64,000 nt of DNA from Caldilineaceae bacterium (GCA_026645575.1 JAPKMW010000034.1:28241-92240), one strand, 5' to 3'. Counted from the first letter of the stretch, positions 52,096 through 61,368 are shown. The notes: generated by a model from the sequence alone, not told the origin. Program-made: numbers and translations.

Positions 52096-52929
52096 TCATA
52101 CTACTCGACTTCCATCAAAGCGTAGTGGTCGCATCCGTACAACCAGTACTGGCGGGATTTCACTAAAATTGCCGCTCCAGCCCAATAGGTTACGCCCTGG
52201 TGGGGTATCCGCCGAAAAAGCGCGTTCGGCCAGTGCATCCATGACAAAGCCGGCGGCAAAACCGGCGCCTAACAACTGGTGCAGCGGTCGATCAAAATAA
52301 AGTTGCGGCTGGGGTTGACCAACAATGGCCAGACCGTGCGCCATACGAGGGGTCATGTAGCCGCGAATTTTGACGGAATAGGTGGTGACAATGTCGCCCT
52401 CTCGATCTTCCATTTCGGCTACATGGCTGGCTTTGGCCTGGTTGAAACAGGGGTGGCTGATAGCAAAGACAAAGCGTCCGTCTGGTTTGAGCAGGCGTAC
52501 TAACGCCCGCATGAGTGGATCGATCTCCGCCATATCCATGAGCGCCATGTTGCAGAGCGCTGCATCGAATTGTTGCTCTCCAAGCTGTACCAGGGCGGCT
52601 TCGTTGGTGGCGTCACAGGTATAATAGGTGATATGTGCTGCGTGTTCCGTCTTGTACTGTGCAGCGTGGTCGATCATACTTTGGGCAAAATCAAAGGCGA
52701 CCACTTCGGCGCCAAGGGCGGCCAGCCGCCGGGCGTAAAGGCCATTGCCGCAGGCGACATCAAGAATCCGCTCACCGGGTTGCAGCGCCAGCAGTTCAGT
52801 GACCGCCGGCCAGATCAGTTGATTGACAAAACCGTTGCCGGCGTCGCCCATACGCTCGTCCCAAAAGGCCGCGTTGGCGTTCCAGGCGGCTTGGGTTTCG
52901 GCGTTGGCCTCTTGCAGATTCGTGCTCAT
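52096..52929 (-). CDS. Class I SAM-dependent methyltransferase
   Basis: 277 residues from the ATG at 52929 (AAGGAG upstream). SAM-binding motif I is ILDVACGNGLYARRLAALGAEVVAFD, motif II is FDAALCNMALMDMAEID and motif III is LLKPDGRFVFAISHPCF. Similar proteins are annotated as UbiE/Coq5- or BioC-like, but the substrate is not readable. It is separated from the nuo operon by a strong terminator, so it should have its own promoter. Confidence 0.9.
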   Translation of the reverse strand: MSTNLQEANAETQAAWNANAAFWDERMGDAGNGFVNQLIWPAVTELLALQPGERILDVACGNGLYARRLAALGAEVVAFDFAQSMIDHAAQYKTEHAAHITYYTCDATNEAALVQLGEQQFDAALCNMALMDMAEIDPLMRALVRLLKPDGRFVFAISHPCFNQAKASHVAEMEDREGDIVTTYSVKIRGYMTPRMAHGLAIVGQPQPQLYFDRPLHQLLGAGFAAGFVMDALAERAFSADTPPGRNLLGWSGNFSEIPPVLVVRMRPLRFDGSRVV

Positions 52930-52984
52930 CAATAAAACACTCCTTGGTAAATCTGTTAACCATAACAAAGGAGCGCCAGAAATT

Positions 52985-53021
52985 AAAAACGCCGTTGTAG
53001 TTTACCCACAACGGCGTTTTT
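52985..53021 (-). terminator. Intrinsic terminator of the nuo operon
   Basis: AAAAACGCCGTTGT (52985-52998) pairs perfectly with ACAACGGCGTTTTT (53008-53021). On the minus strand the stem is followed by a T-run and then AATT. It lies 25 bases after the nuoN stop. Confidence 0.9.
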
Positions 53022-53045
53022 TACACAATTGACGCTACCCGTTGA

Positions 53046-54518
53046 TCAGCCACCCAGACCGGCAATCCCCGCCTGGAAGAGGCTGGTCCACAAACCGGGG
53101 TAGAGACCAATCACAACCGTGAAAATTGCTGCCACTGCCAACCCAATGTTGATGGTAGCGCGAGCCGGCGCTGTAGCCAGTGAGTCGCCGGTGGGATCTT
53201 CCAAATACATGGCAACGGTTACCCGCAGATAGTAGTAGGCGCCGATGGCGCTGTTGATCATCGCCACGGCAGCCAGCCAGGCAAAGCCGCCTTCGACCGC
53301 CGCCTGGAAGACAAAGAGCTTGCCAAAGAAGCCGGCCAGCGGCGGAACACCGCTCAGGCTGAACATAAAGATCGCCATCACCAGCGCCAACATCGGCCAG
53401 CGCCGACCAATGCCGGCGGCGCGATTCTGTAGCGCATCATTTTCGTTGACTTGTTCCAGCACAATGATTACGGCAAAGGCGCCGATGTTCATAAAGGCAT
53501 AGGTGAAGAGATAGAAAATGGCGGCATTGGCGCTGCTTGCGGTACCACCGACCAAGCCAACCAGCACATAACCGGCGTGGGCAATACTCGAATAAGCCAA
53601 CATACGCTTGAGACTTAACTGGCGCAGCGCTGCAAAGTTGCCGACAGTCATCGTCACCACGGCCAACAACGCCAACATCATGCTCCAGGTGGCGTGTTCG
53701 GTCGGCAGGGCGCTCAACAGCACGCGGATGAAGGCCGCAAAGGCTGCCGCCTTGGTGCCAACGCTCATAAAGGCCGTCACCGGCGTCGGCGCACCCTGGT
53801 AGACATCGGGCGTCCACATGTGGAAGGGCACCAGGCTGATCTTGAAGCCAAAGCCAACGACCAATAAGGCGATACCGGGATAGAGCAAGCCAAGTTGGCC
53901 TGTACCACCTGTCAAGGCAGCGGCGATGGCAGCATATTGCGTGCTGCCGGTAGCGCCGTAGACCAGCGCCGCGCCATAGACAAAGAACGCGCTGGCAAAG
54001 GCGCCCAACAATAGATACTTCATCCCCGCTTCCGAACTGCGCGGGTTCGACCGATTCAAGCTGCACATAATATAGAGCGCCAGCGAGAAGGTTTCCAGGG
54101 CCAAGAAGACCACGATCAGATCGGTGGCGCTCCCCATGATCATCATGCCGGTAGCACAGAGCAGGAGCAGGGTGTAATACTCACCCACCTGTTTGTTGAC
54201 GCCGGGCATGTAGCTGACGCTCAACAAAATTGCCAAGGCCGTTGCCGTCAGCACGATCAGCTTGACGCCCATCGCAAAGTTGTCAATAATGGCCGCCCCC
54301 TGAAAGCTTTCAACCGGTCCACCCCAGAGCGTCGCACAAACCACCAGTGTGACGACAACGCCAACAAGCGCCAGCCAGGGCAGTACTGGACGCAAGCCCT
54401 CTTTCTTATCATTGCTGGTCATATCTGCCAGCATCACTAGAATGGCAAAGCCAAATAATACTAATTCGGGCAAAAGTACAGTTAAATTCACGCCCGCTGT
54501 TGTCCACACGTCAGACAT
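53046..54518 (-). CDS. nuoN: NADH-quinone oxidoreductase subunit N
   Basis: An antiporter-like membrane subunit of complex I, 490 residues with about 14 TM helices. The proton-path segments typical of NuoN/M/L are present: LVVFLALETFSLALYIMCSL (conserved Glu), KYLLLGAFASAFFVYGAALV (Lys) and FKISLVPFHMWTPDVYQGAP. The central ALRQLSLKRMLAYSSIAHAGY also fits. It is last in the operon, followed by a terminator. Confidence 0.96.
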   Translation of the reverse strand: MSDVWTTAGVNLTVLLPELVLFGFAILVMLADMTSNDKKEGLRPVLPWLALVGVVVTLVVCATLWGGPVESFQGAAIIDNFAMGVKLIVLTATALAILLSVSYMPGVNKQVGEYYTLLLLCATGMMIMGSATDLIVVFLALETFSLALYIMCSLNRSNPRSSEAGMKYLLLGAFASAFFVYGAALVYGATGSTQYAAIAAALTGGTGQLGLLYPGIALLVVGFGFKISLVPFHMWTPDVYQGAPTPVTAFMSVGTKAAAFAAFIRVLLSALPTEHATWSMMLALLAVVTMTVGNFAALRQLSLKRMLAYSSIAHAGYVLVGLVGGTASSANAAIFYLFTYAFMNIGAFAVIIVLEQVNENDALQNRAAGIGRRWPMLALVMAIFMFSLSGVPPLAGFFGKLFVFQAAVEGGFAWLAAVAMINSAIGAYYYLRVTVAMYLEDPTGDSLATAPARATINIGLAVAAIFTVVIGLYPGLWTSLFQAGIAGLGG

Positions 54519-54542
54519 AAGTCATGCGCCTCTCTGCAAATA

Positions 54543-54608
54543 CTCAATCTCTCAATCTCTCAATCTCTTGGTTAAACAGAGATTGAGAGATTGAGAGATT
54601 GAGAGATT
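54543..54608. repeat. CTCAATCT word inverted repeat between nuoM and nuoN
   Basis: Three tandem CTCAATCT words (from 54543) face the complementary AGAGATTG series (54578-54608) around TTGGTTAAAC. The pairing exceeds 25 bp. It starts 5 bases after the nuoM stop. Confidence 0.8.
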
Positions 54609-54613
54609 CTGAT

Positions 54614-56098
54614 TTACTGACCGGCCTCCGCCACAATCGCCGGTTGTTGATTCAGCAACGCTTCCACAGACGGGTTGATCTTGTCCAGGAAGAGGTTCGG
54701 GAAGATGCCGATGATGACAAAGAGGAGGATCAGCGGCAGGATCATGGCTATTTCGTTAAAGCGCAGGTCGGGCAGGTGGCTGGATTCGTTGGCCGGGTTG
54801 GTCAATGGCCCCTGCGCCATCTTGCGGAAGGCGACCAATAGATACCAGGCGGCCAAAATCACGCCCAGTGCACCCAGCACCGCAAAGACCGGCTGGCTGT
54901 GATACATGCCGACCAGAATCATGAACTCACCAATAAAGCCATTCAACCCCGGTAGGCCGGCGCTGCTCATGGCCACCACCAGGAACAAGCCGCAGTAGAT
55001 GGGAATGCTCTTCCAGAGACCGCCAAAGTCATCCAGCATGCGGGTGTGTCGGCGTTCGTAGAGCAAACCGACCATCAAGAAGAGGGCGCCGGTGCTTAAG
55101 CCGTGGTTCACCATCTGTAAGACCGCACCGCTAACACCCTGCGCATTCATCGCCACAATGCCGAGCATGACAAAGCCCAAGTGCGCCACCGAGCTATAAG
55201 CCACCAGTGATTTGATGTCTTTTTGCACCAAGGCCACGAGTGCACCATAGAGAATGCCGATCACCGCCAGTGTTGCAATCAACGGCCCAAAATCCGCTGC
55301 TGCTTGCGGGAAGATCGGCACAGCAAAGCGCAAGTAGCCATAAGTCCCCATCTTCAGCAGCACACCAGCCAGAATGATCGAACCAGCGGTCGGCGCTTGC
55401 ACGTGAGCATCGGGTAACCAGGTATGGAAGGGGAAGAGTGGAATCTTCACTGCAAAGGCCAGGGCAAAGGCCAGGAAGGCCCAAGTCTGCACATTCTCCG
55501 GCAGGGGGGTGGCGGCCATGTCCACCACATTAAAGGTGCCGGTTTGCGTATAGACATAAAGAATCGCCGCCACCATCGCCGCCGAGCCGACAAAAGTGTA
55601 GAGGAAGAATTTCATCGCCGCATAGACCCGGTTGCCGCTGCCCCAGCGTCCGATCAAGAAGTACATCGGGATCAGGCTGAACTCGAAGAAGACAAAGAAG
55701 AGTACCAGATCCAGCGCCAGGAAAACGCCGATCATGGCGGTTTCCAGCGCCAACATTAAGGCCAGATAAGCGCCCACATTCTCTTCCACGTAGAGATTGC
55801 TGTAGTAAATCACAATCGGCATGAGGAAGGTAGTCAGCAGCACCAGGAGGAGGCTAATGCCATCGACGCCCATAAAATAGTACAGGCCAAATTCCGGCGC
55901 CCACGGCACATGCTCGGCAAATTGCATTCCGGCCTGCCCCGGTTCCCAGTTGATCCAAAGGACCAGGCTGATCAAAAAGGTCGCCAGTGTCCAGACCAAC
56001 GCAATCGGTTTCTTTGTCGCATCACTGGGGGCCAGTAACACCACAACGGCGCCCAGTAACGGGAGAAAAGTGATTACAGAAAGTAACGGAAACGTCAT
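54614..56098 (-). CDS. nuoM: NADH-quinone oxidoreductase subunit M
   Basis: An antiporter-like subunit of complex I, 494 residues with about 14 TM helices. FFEFSLIPMYFLIGRWGSGN carries the conserved Glu, KIPLFPFHTWLPDAHVQAPT is the family signature, and KDIKSLVAYSSVAHLGFVML contains the central Lys. AGGA lies 8 bases before the ATG. Confidence 0.96.
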   Translation of the reverse strand: MTFPLLSVITFLPLLGAVVVLLAPSDATKKPIALVWTLATFLISLVLWINWEPGQAGMQFAEHVPWAPEFGLYYFMGVDGISLLLVLLTTFLMPIVIYYSNLYVEENVGAYLALMLALETAMIGVFLALDLVLFFVFFEFSLIPMYFLIGRWGSGNRVYAAMKFFLYTFVGSAAMVAAILYVYTQTGTFNVVDMAATPLPENVQTWAFLAFALAFAVKIPLFPFHTWLPDAHVQAPTAGSIILAGVLLKMGTYGYLRFAVPIFPQAAADFGPLIATLAVIGILYGALVALVQKDIKSLVAYSSVAHLGFVMLGIVAMNAQGVSGAVLQMVNHGLSTGALFLMVGLLYERRHTRMLDDFGGLWKSIPIYCGLFLVVAMSSAGLPGLNGFIGEFMILVGMYHSQPVFAVLGALGVILAAWYLLVAFRKMAQGPLTNPANESSHLPDLRFNEIAMILPLILLFVIIGIFPNLFLDKINPSVEALLNQQPAIVAEAGQ

Positions 56099-56150
56099 AA
56101 AAGTTATCCTGTACCATGCATACTGTCAATGATGGTTAAATTTCTTATTA

Positions 56151-58043
56151 CTAGGCGCCAAAGACGAAGTACACTACCACAACTGCGACCCCAATAAAAA
56201 TACTCAGTGCATAAGTCGGTACAGCGCCATTTTGCAGATAACGCACCTGTTCACCTACCAGCAAGCTGACTTTACCCGCACCGTTGACAATACCATCAAT
56301 GCCCCACTTATCGACGGTCTTGGCAAACCAATTCGCCAGTTCGCGCAGCGGGTTAATGATGATCATCATGTAGATTTCGTCAATATACCACTTGTGTTCA
56401 ACCAGCGGTTGCAGCGGCTTGAAGGGTTCGACAATCTGCTTTGCCCAGGCTTTGCCGCCCACATACATGCCATGAGCCAGCACCAAACCAGCACCCCAGA
56501 CGATGGCGCTCAGGACAAAGGCCGCTAGTTCAATCGCCAGGGGCGGCGCTTCGTGATGACCCAAGGCCGGTTCCAACCAATGTTCTAGCGTCAAGACAAA
56601 AGGCAAATTGAAGAGACCAGCAATCACCGCGAAGCCTGCTAGAATCCACAACGGAATCGTCATCAACGCAGGACTTTCGTGGACATGTTCGTATAGATGT
56701 TTGTCGCGTGGTGTACCCCAGAAGGGGACAAAGACCGCACGAGCGCTATAGAAGGCGGTCATCAGCGCCGTAAAGAGACCGATGACGTACAGCACCGGAT
56801 TGTGCGCCATCGTCGCCGCCAAAATGGCATCTTTCGAGAAGAAGCCGGAGAGGAAGGGCGTACCGGCGAGCGCCGCCGCCCCGATCGCAAAAGTCAGGTA
56901 GGTAGTTGGCATCTTGTTGCGCAGCCCGCCCATCTTACGAATGTCAAGTTCGCCGTGGGTGGCGTGCATCACGCTGCCGGCGGCGAGGAAGAGCAGCGCC
57001 TTGAAGAACGCATGCGTCACCAGATGAAAGATCGCTGCGCCATAGGCGCCAACGCCGACGCCCAACATCATGAAGCCAAGCTGCGAAATGGTGGAGTAAG
57101 CCAGAATTTTCTTGAGATCAACTTGCACCAGCGCAATGCTACCAGCCAGCAAGGCGGTCAAGGCGCCAATCCATGCCGCGGTCGTCATCGCACCTTCGGC
57201 CAAGTGCCATAAAACATGGGTACGGGCAATCATGTAGATGCCGGCTGTCACCATCGTGGCGGCATGGATAAGCGCCGAGACGGGAGTCGGGCCGGCCATG
57301 GCGTCGGGCAGCCAGACATAAAGTGGAATTTGCGCGCTCTTACCGGAAGCGCCCAGCAGCAGCAGCAAGCAGATGAGCGTTGCTGTGCCGGCGGCTAGAC
57401 CTGTTTCAGCATGTTCAAAGACTTCCAAGAAGGTGACGGTTCCTAGCGTTGACCAGATAGCAGCAATCGCCACGATCATGCCAAAGTCACCAATGCGGTT
57501 GACCAGGAAGGCTTTCTTGCCGGCGTCGGCGTAGTAGCCGTAGCTGTCGTCGCGCTGTTCAAACCAGAAGCCAATAAGCAGGTAGGAGGCCAGACCCACA
57601 CCTTCCCAACCGACAAACATGCCCACAAAGTTGTCGCTGAGGACAAGGATGAGCATGGCGAAGATAAAGAAATTGAGGTAGATGAAAAAGCGTTGGAAGC
57701 GCTCTTCATGCTCCATATAACTCATGGAGTAGATGTGGATCAACGCGCCGACGCCCGTAACCACCAGCGCCATCGTCGCGCTCAACGGATCGATCAACAA
57801 TGCCGCATTGGCATGAAAGGTGCCAATCGTGATCCAGTCCCATAGATGAACGGTGACAACCCGTTCTTCAGCGCCACGGGTCAGCAGACTGATCCAAACG
57901 CCAACGGCCACGACAAAGGATAAAATCACTGCGCCCGAGGCAATAGCGCCAATCGTCTGTCGGTTCAAGCGATGACCAAAGAGCAGATTGATCAAGGCGC
58001 CGATGGCCGGCAAGGTAAAGAGTAACCAGGCAAGGTTCAACAT
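56151..58043 (-). CDS. nuoL: NADH-quinone oxidoreductase subunit L
   Basis: The largest antiporter-like subunit of complex I, 630 residues from the ATG at 58043 (AAAGGA 7-8 bases upstream; an in-frame codon 18 bases earlier lacks a site). Landmarks: FVGWEGVGLASYLLIGFWFE, SAQIPLYVWLPDAMAGPTPV, and KKILAYSTISQLGFMMLGVG. The C-terminal amphipathic lateral helix and final TM (about 560-630) are present, so the subunit is complete. Confidence 0.96.
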   Translation of the reverse strand: MLNLAWLLFTLPAIGALINLLFGHRLNRQTIGAIASGAVILSFVVAVGVWISLLTRGAEERVVTVHLWDWITIGTFHANAALLIDPLSATMALVVTGVGALIHIYSMSYMEHEERFQRFFIYLNFFIFAMLILVLSDNFVGMFVGWEGVGLASYLLIGFWFEQRDDSYGYYADAGKKAFLVNRIGDFGMIVAIAAIWSTLGTVTFLEVFEHAETGLAAGTATLICLLLLLGASGKSAQIPLYVWLPDAMAGPTPVSALIHAATMVTAGIYMIARTHVLWHLAEGAMTTAAWIGALTALLAGSIALVQVDLKKILAYSTISQLGFMMLGVGVGAYGAAIFHLVTHAFFKALLFLAAGSVMHATHGELDIRKMGGLRNKMPTTYLTFAIGAAALAGTPFLSGFFSKDAILAATMAHNPVLYVIGLFTALMTAFYSARAVFVPFWGTPRDKHLYEHVHESPALMTIPLWILAGFAVIAGLFNLPFVLTLEHWLEPALGHHEAPPLAIELAAFVLSAIVWGAGLVLAHGMYVGGKAWAKQIVEPFKPLQPLVEHKWYIDEIYMMIIINPLRELANWFAKTVDKWGIDGIVNGAGKVSLLVGEQVRYLQNGAVPTYALSIFIGVAVVVVYFVFGA

Positions 58044-58054
58044 GAAAGGGTCCT

Positions 58055-58357
58055 TTACCACTTCAACAAATTGATTTCGTCAATATTCGTGGTCTTGGTA
58101 TGGCGGGAGTGGGCAATAATAATCGCCAGCCCGACGGCCACTTCTGCCGCCGCTACCGCCATGATCATAAACACGAAAACCTGCCCGTTGAGATTGCCCC
58201 ACTGGCGGCTCAAAGCGATCAAGGTTAAGTTGACACTATTTAACATCATCTCCACGCACATCAAAATGATGAGCGCGCTGCGGCGCGTCAACACGCCGAT
58301 GGCGCCGATCAAAAAGATCAGGGCGCCTAGAATCAGATAAAAATTCGTAGGAACCAC
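58055..58357 (-). CDS. nuoK: NADH-quinone oxidoreductase subunit K
   Basis: A small membrane subunit of complex I, 100 residues with three TM helices. The conserved glutamates are in MCVEMMLNSVNL and VAAAEVAVGLAI. The start is a GTG with GAGG 6 bases upstream. It is separated from nuoJ by the DUF433/DUF5615 pair. Confidence 0.95.
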   Translation of the reverse strand: MVPTNFYLILGALIFLIGAIGVLTRRSALIILMCVEMMLNSVNLTLIALSRQWGNLNGQVFVFMIMAVAAAEVAVGLAIIIAHSRHTKTTNIDEINLLKW

Positions 58358-58368
58358 GTTTTACCTCG

Positions 58369-58704
58369 TTATTTTCCTGGTGATGTCGATATTTCAAGAA
58401 GCTGACCGGGCTTGATCTCTTCTAATGCCTCACGAACATCTTTCATTAATGGTTGTAGATCAACAAGTCGATTTGTTTTTGCGACTAAAACCACAAGGGC
58501 AATACCTGCATCCCGTAAATTCTGTTGGTATCGCAGATTCTGATCAGCTGTTAGAAAAACGGTAAATCCTTCCTTAATCATCAATCGTAACAGTTCACCG
58601 TTTTTCTTACCTGCCCAACCCATGCTTGTAACTGTTTTTACATCATGACCAAGTAACTCACGCCGCAAGGGGCGCGGCACGCATTCATCAAGCAGGATTC
58701 GCAT
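58369..58704 (-). CDS. DUF5615 PIN-like protein (probable toxin)
   Basis: 111 residues. MRILLDECVPRPLRRELLGHDV at the start and the TADQNLRYQQNL segment carry the acidic residues of the PIN-like DUF5615 family. Members are predicted RNases and sit beside DUF433 proteins in toxin-antitoxin-like pairs. It overlaps the upstream DUF433 gene by 17 bases. It lies 11 bases before nuoK inside the nuo operon. The last residues (EISTSPGK) are close to the nuoK leader. Confidence 0.85.
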   Translation of the reverse strand: MRILLDECVPRPLRRELLGHDVKTVTSMGWAGKKNGELLRLMIKEGFTVFLTADQNLRYQQNLRDAGIALVVLVAKTNRLVDLQPLMKDVREALEEIKPGQLLEISTSPGK

Positions 58705-59062
58705 AGATCAGAAGCATCTCTTTTCCGACTTCTAAAGCAGCAATTGCTTGGGCGCGACTTACTGAAGGGAAATGGTCTAAAAATTCATCAATGGAATCAC
58801 CTGCTTCCAAGTAATCGAGTAAGGTTTTGACCGGTACGCGTGTTCCTGTAAAAACTGGCGTTCCGCCTAAAATTTCGGGGTCACTGCGCACAATACGCGA
58901 GGGTGACACCGAATAAATTGCTTTACTCTCGTTGATCACTTGTTGAGCTTTCGCCGCTTGTATTTCGACTGATCGTGCAAAATCTAAAATACGTTCTGCT
59001 TCATCATCTGAAACACGATGAAGAATTTCCATCAATTCACCTTCAGCGGAAGAATGTGCCAT
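58688..59062 (-). CDS. DUF433 protein (probable antitoxin)
   Basis: 124 residues. The C-terminal two thirds are a DUF433 helix-turn-helix domain: SRIVRSDPEILGGTPVFTGTRVPVKTLLDYLEAGDSIDEFL (seen in parts: DPEILGGTPVFTGTRVPVK, LLDYLEAGDSIDEFLDHFPS, RAQAIAALE). An N-terminal helical extension (about 1-45) may be a dimer or toxin contact. It is 20 bases after nuoJ and overlaps the DUF5615 gene, so the pair is co-transcribed with complex I. Confidence 0.87.
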   Translation of the reverse strand: MAHSSAEGELMEILHRVSDDEAERILDFARSVEIQAAKAQQVINESKAIYSVSPSRIVRSDPEILGGTPVFTGTRVPVKTLLDYLEAGDSIDEFLDHFPSVSRAQAIAALEVGKEMLLIYANPA

Positions 59063-59082
59063 TTTTGCACCTTCACCTAAGC

Positions 59083-59601
59083 TTACTTAGACCCCTCTAA
59101 CTTCTGACGGCGGGCTAACAGCAGCGCACCTAAAAGGGCCACTAGCAACAGTACTGCGGCCAATTCAAAAGGCAACAAATATTTTGTGTAAAGTTCCAAC
59201 CCAACCACCGGCGGCGCGCCACCATCCGGCAGTGCCGCGGTCGGCGTGCTGAGGGGATAGCCGGTCAGCATGCTGTAGCCTAAGGTGGCTACAAGAATAA
59301 TGCCCAGCAACAAGGCGACATAGGGCGTCCACGAGCGGTAATCACCCTGATTTTCAATCTCTTCACTGCCGATCAACATGATGACAAAGAGAATGAGAAT
59401 CACGATGCCGCCGGCATAGACAATGATCTGCGTCGCCGCCAAAAATTGAGCATCGAGCGTAATATACAGAACCGCCAACGTGGCAAAGTGAGTCAACAAA
59501 AAGAGCGCACTATGCACCGGCAAACGACTAGAGACTACTCCATACGCCGCCGCAAGGCTAATGGCGCCAACCACAATAAAGAAGAGCAGTGAAAACGACA
59601 T
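59083..59601 (-). CDS. nuoJ: NADH-quinone oxidoreductase subunit J
   Basis: A membrane subunit of complex I, 172 residues with five TM helices. The conserved segment QIIVYAGGIVILILFVIMLIG (TM3 with the pi-bulge region) is diagnostic. AAGGA lies upstream of the ATG. The next gene in transcription is not nuoK but the DUF433 antitoxin-like gene. Confidence 0.95.
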   Translation of the reverse strand: MSFSLLFFIVVGAISLAAAYGVVSSRLPVHSALFLLTHFATLAVLYITLDAQFLAATQIIVYAGGIVILILFVIMLIGSEEIENQGDYRSWTPYVALLLGIILVATLGYSMLTGYPLSTPTAALPDGGAPPVVGLELYTKYLLPFELAAVLLLVALLGALLLARRQKLEGSK

Positions 59602-59629
59602 AAATCGTGTCCTTATACCTACTTAGGAG

Positions 59630-59708
59630 ATATTGGGTATTGGATATTAGGTATTAAATTGTGTCATTCAGCTAATACCTAATATCCAATATCTAATATC
59701 TAATATCT
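59630..59708. repeat. TATTGGATATTAGG word inverted repeat between nuoI and nuoJ
   Basis: GATATTGGGTATTGGATATT onward faces CTAATACCTAATATCCAATA onward, followed by three TCTAATA copies. It begins 6 bases after the nuoI stop. It uses the same words as elements in the hox operon and before urtA. Confidence 0.75.
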
Positions 59709-59714
59709 GAAATT

Positions 59715-60185
59715 CTATTCAGGTCGGATCACCACATTCGGTTCGCCCGGATTGAGCAGTTGCTCTTTGGTTAGGATAAAATCGCGTCGCTGATAGTTTG
59801 CCATGGCGAAGTCATGGCCCAGCACGATGGCTTCCGTGGGGCAGGCTTCTTCACAGTCGCCACAGAAGACACAGCGCAGGAGGTTGACCTCGTATATCTT
59901 CGCATAGCGTTCGCCCGGCGAGACACGATTGTCGGCATCATTTTCCGTCGCTTCCACATAGATCGCGCCGGTAGGACAGGCTGCTTCGCACAACATACAG
60001 CCGATGCAGCGTTCCAGCCCATTCTCATAACGGCGCAACTCATGTTTGCCCCGGAAGCGCGGGTAGAGCGGCACAGGTTCGTCTGGGTATTGGACGGTGA
60101 TTGGCTTGCGTCCCAAGTGCTTGAGCGTTACACCCAACGCCTTGCCGATCTCCACTGCGCCCTTGAAAAAATTATTTACAGCCAT
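59715..60185 (-). CDS. nuoI: NADH-quinone oxidoreductase subunit I
   Basis: The 2x[4Fe-4S] ferredoxin-like subunit of complex I, 156 residues. Cluster motifs are [16 protein letters not shown] and [16 protein letters not shown], near residues 57-72 and 104-119. It passes electrons towards the quinone site. AAGGA lies upstream of the ATG. Confidence 0.96.
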   Translation of the reverse strand: MAVNNFFKGAVEIGKALGVTLKHLGRKPITVQYPDEPVPLYPRFRGKHELRRYENGLERCIGCMLCEAACPTGAIYVEATENDADNRVSPGERYAKIYEVNLLRCVFCGDCEEACPTEAIVLGHDFAMANYQRRDFILTKEQLLNPGEPNVVIRPE

Positions 60186-60205
60186 GGTGTCATATCCTTA
60201 TTACT

Positions 60206-60274
60206 TGGATATTCGGTATTAGATATTGGGTATTAGGTGATTGACAATGACCCAATACCCAATATCTAATATCA
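60206..60274. repeat. TATTGGGTATTAG word inverted repeat between nuoH and nuoI
   Basis: TTGGATATTCGGTATTAGAT onward faces ATGACCCAATACCCAATATC and TAATATCAA. It begins directly after the nuoH stop region and fills the nuoH-nuoI gap. Confidence 0.75.
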
Positions 60275-60275
60275 A

Positions 60276-61262
60276 TTACTTAAAAAACAGCGTCAACAGC
60301 GCCGTGATGATCATATAGACTAACGACAGCGGCAGCAAGAACTTCCAGTTGAAGTTCATCAATTGGTCATAGCGGGGGCGACCAATGCTGGCGCGCACCC
60401 AGATGAAGACAAAGAGCAGGATAATCACTTTGCCCAACAGCACCAACGGCCCCAGCCAAACTACATCTTCAAGGAAACCGAAGGGCAGGCGCCACCCGCC
60501 AAAGAAGAGGGTCGCCATGATCGTGCTGGTGGTGATCATATTGATGTATTCGGCAATCATGAAGAGCGAAAACTTCATGCCGCCATATTCGGTCTGATAG
60601 CCGGCGATCAGTTCATTCTCAGTTTCCGGCAGGTCAAAGGGGCTGCGATTGGTCTCGGCCAGAATGCAGATAAAGAAGAAGGGGAACATGAGCCAGAGCC
60701 AGAGCCACTCCCACCATTCCCGCGTACCGTTGACTAGTTCGACCAGGCTAAAGCTCCCCGCCAGCATCAAAATGCTGACCAGGAAGAGACCCATCGGTAA
60801 CTCATAGGAAATCATCTGCGCCGACGAGCGGAGCGCGCCCAACAACGAGTAGTTATTGTTGCTGCTCCAGCCGGCCAAAATGATGCCATAACTCTCGACA
60901 CCAGCAATCGCCAGAATCCAGAGAAAACCGATATTGACATCCGCAATCGCCGGCACACCGTTCGCAACGGGGATGACGGCCCAGATCACCAGCGCCGGGA
61001 TCAACGCCAGCGCCGGCCCCATCAAGTAGACCCATTTGTCCACATGGTTGGGGATGACCTCTTCCTTGAAGAACGCCTTAATCGCATCCGCCGCCGGCTG
61101 CATCAAGCCAAAGGGGCCGGCCCGGTTCGGACCGTAGCGCACCTGAAAACGACTGAGCAACTTGCGCTCCATCCAGGTCAGATACGCCGCGCCGGTCAAC
61201 ACGGCGAAGACCAGAATCAGCGAACGAATCAGTGGGAAAACAACGAGATTGAGCCAGTCCAT
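60276..61262 (-). CDS. nuoH: NADH-quinone oxidoreductase subunit H
   Basis: The membrane subunit that forms much of the quinone chamber, 328 residues with eight TM helices. ERKLLSRFQVRYGPNRAGP, the cytoplasmic loop ETNRSPFDLPETENELIAGY and EYGGMKFSLFMIAEY are diagnostic. GAGG lies 6 bases before the ATG. Confidence 0.96.
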   Translation of the reverse strand: MDWLNLVVFPLIRSLILVFAVLTGAAYLTWMERKLLSRFQVRYGPNRAGPFGLMQPAADAIKAFFKEEVIPNHVDKWVYLMGPALALIPALVIWAVIPVANGVPAIADVNIGFLWILAIAGVESYGIILAGWSSNNNYSLLGALRSSAQMISYELPMGLFLVSILMLAGSFSLVELVNGTREWWEWLWLWLMFPFFFICILAETNRSPFDLPETENELIAGYQTEYGGMKFSLFMIAEYINMITTSTIMATLFFGGWRLPFGFLEDVVWLGPLVLLGKVIILLFVFIWVRASIGRPRYDQLMNFNWKFLLPLSLVYMIITALLTLFFK

Positions 61263-61307
61263 GAAAAGCCTCGTTTGAATTTATTGCCTGCTATCAAATC
61301 AGCCAAG

Positions 61308-61347
61308 CACCCAATCACCGACTAGCGGTTTAGCTGGTGATTGGGTG
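61308..61347. repeat. CACCCAATCACC inverted repeat between nuoG and nuoH
   Basis: CACCCAATCACC (61308-61319) and GGTGATTGGGTG (61336-61347) are perfect complements, with an additional CTAGC/TAGC inner pairing. It lies 21 bases after the nuoG stop. Confidence 0.7.
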
Positions 61348-61368
61348 ACATTTTATCGTTAGAAAAGA

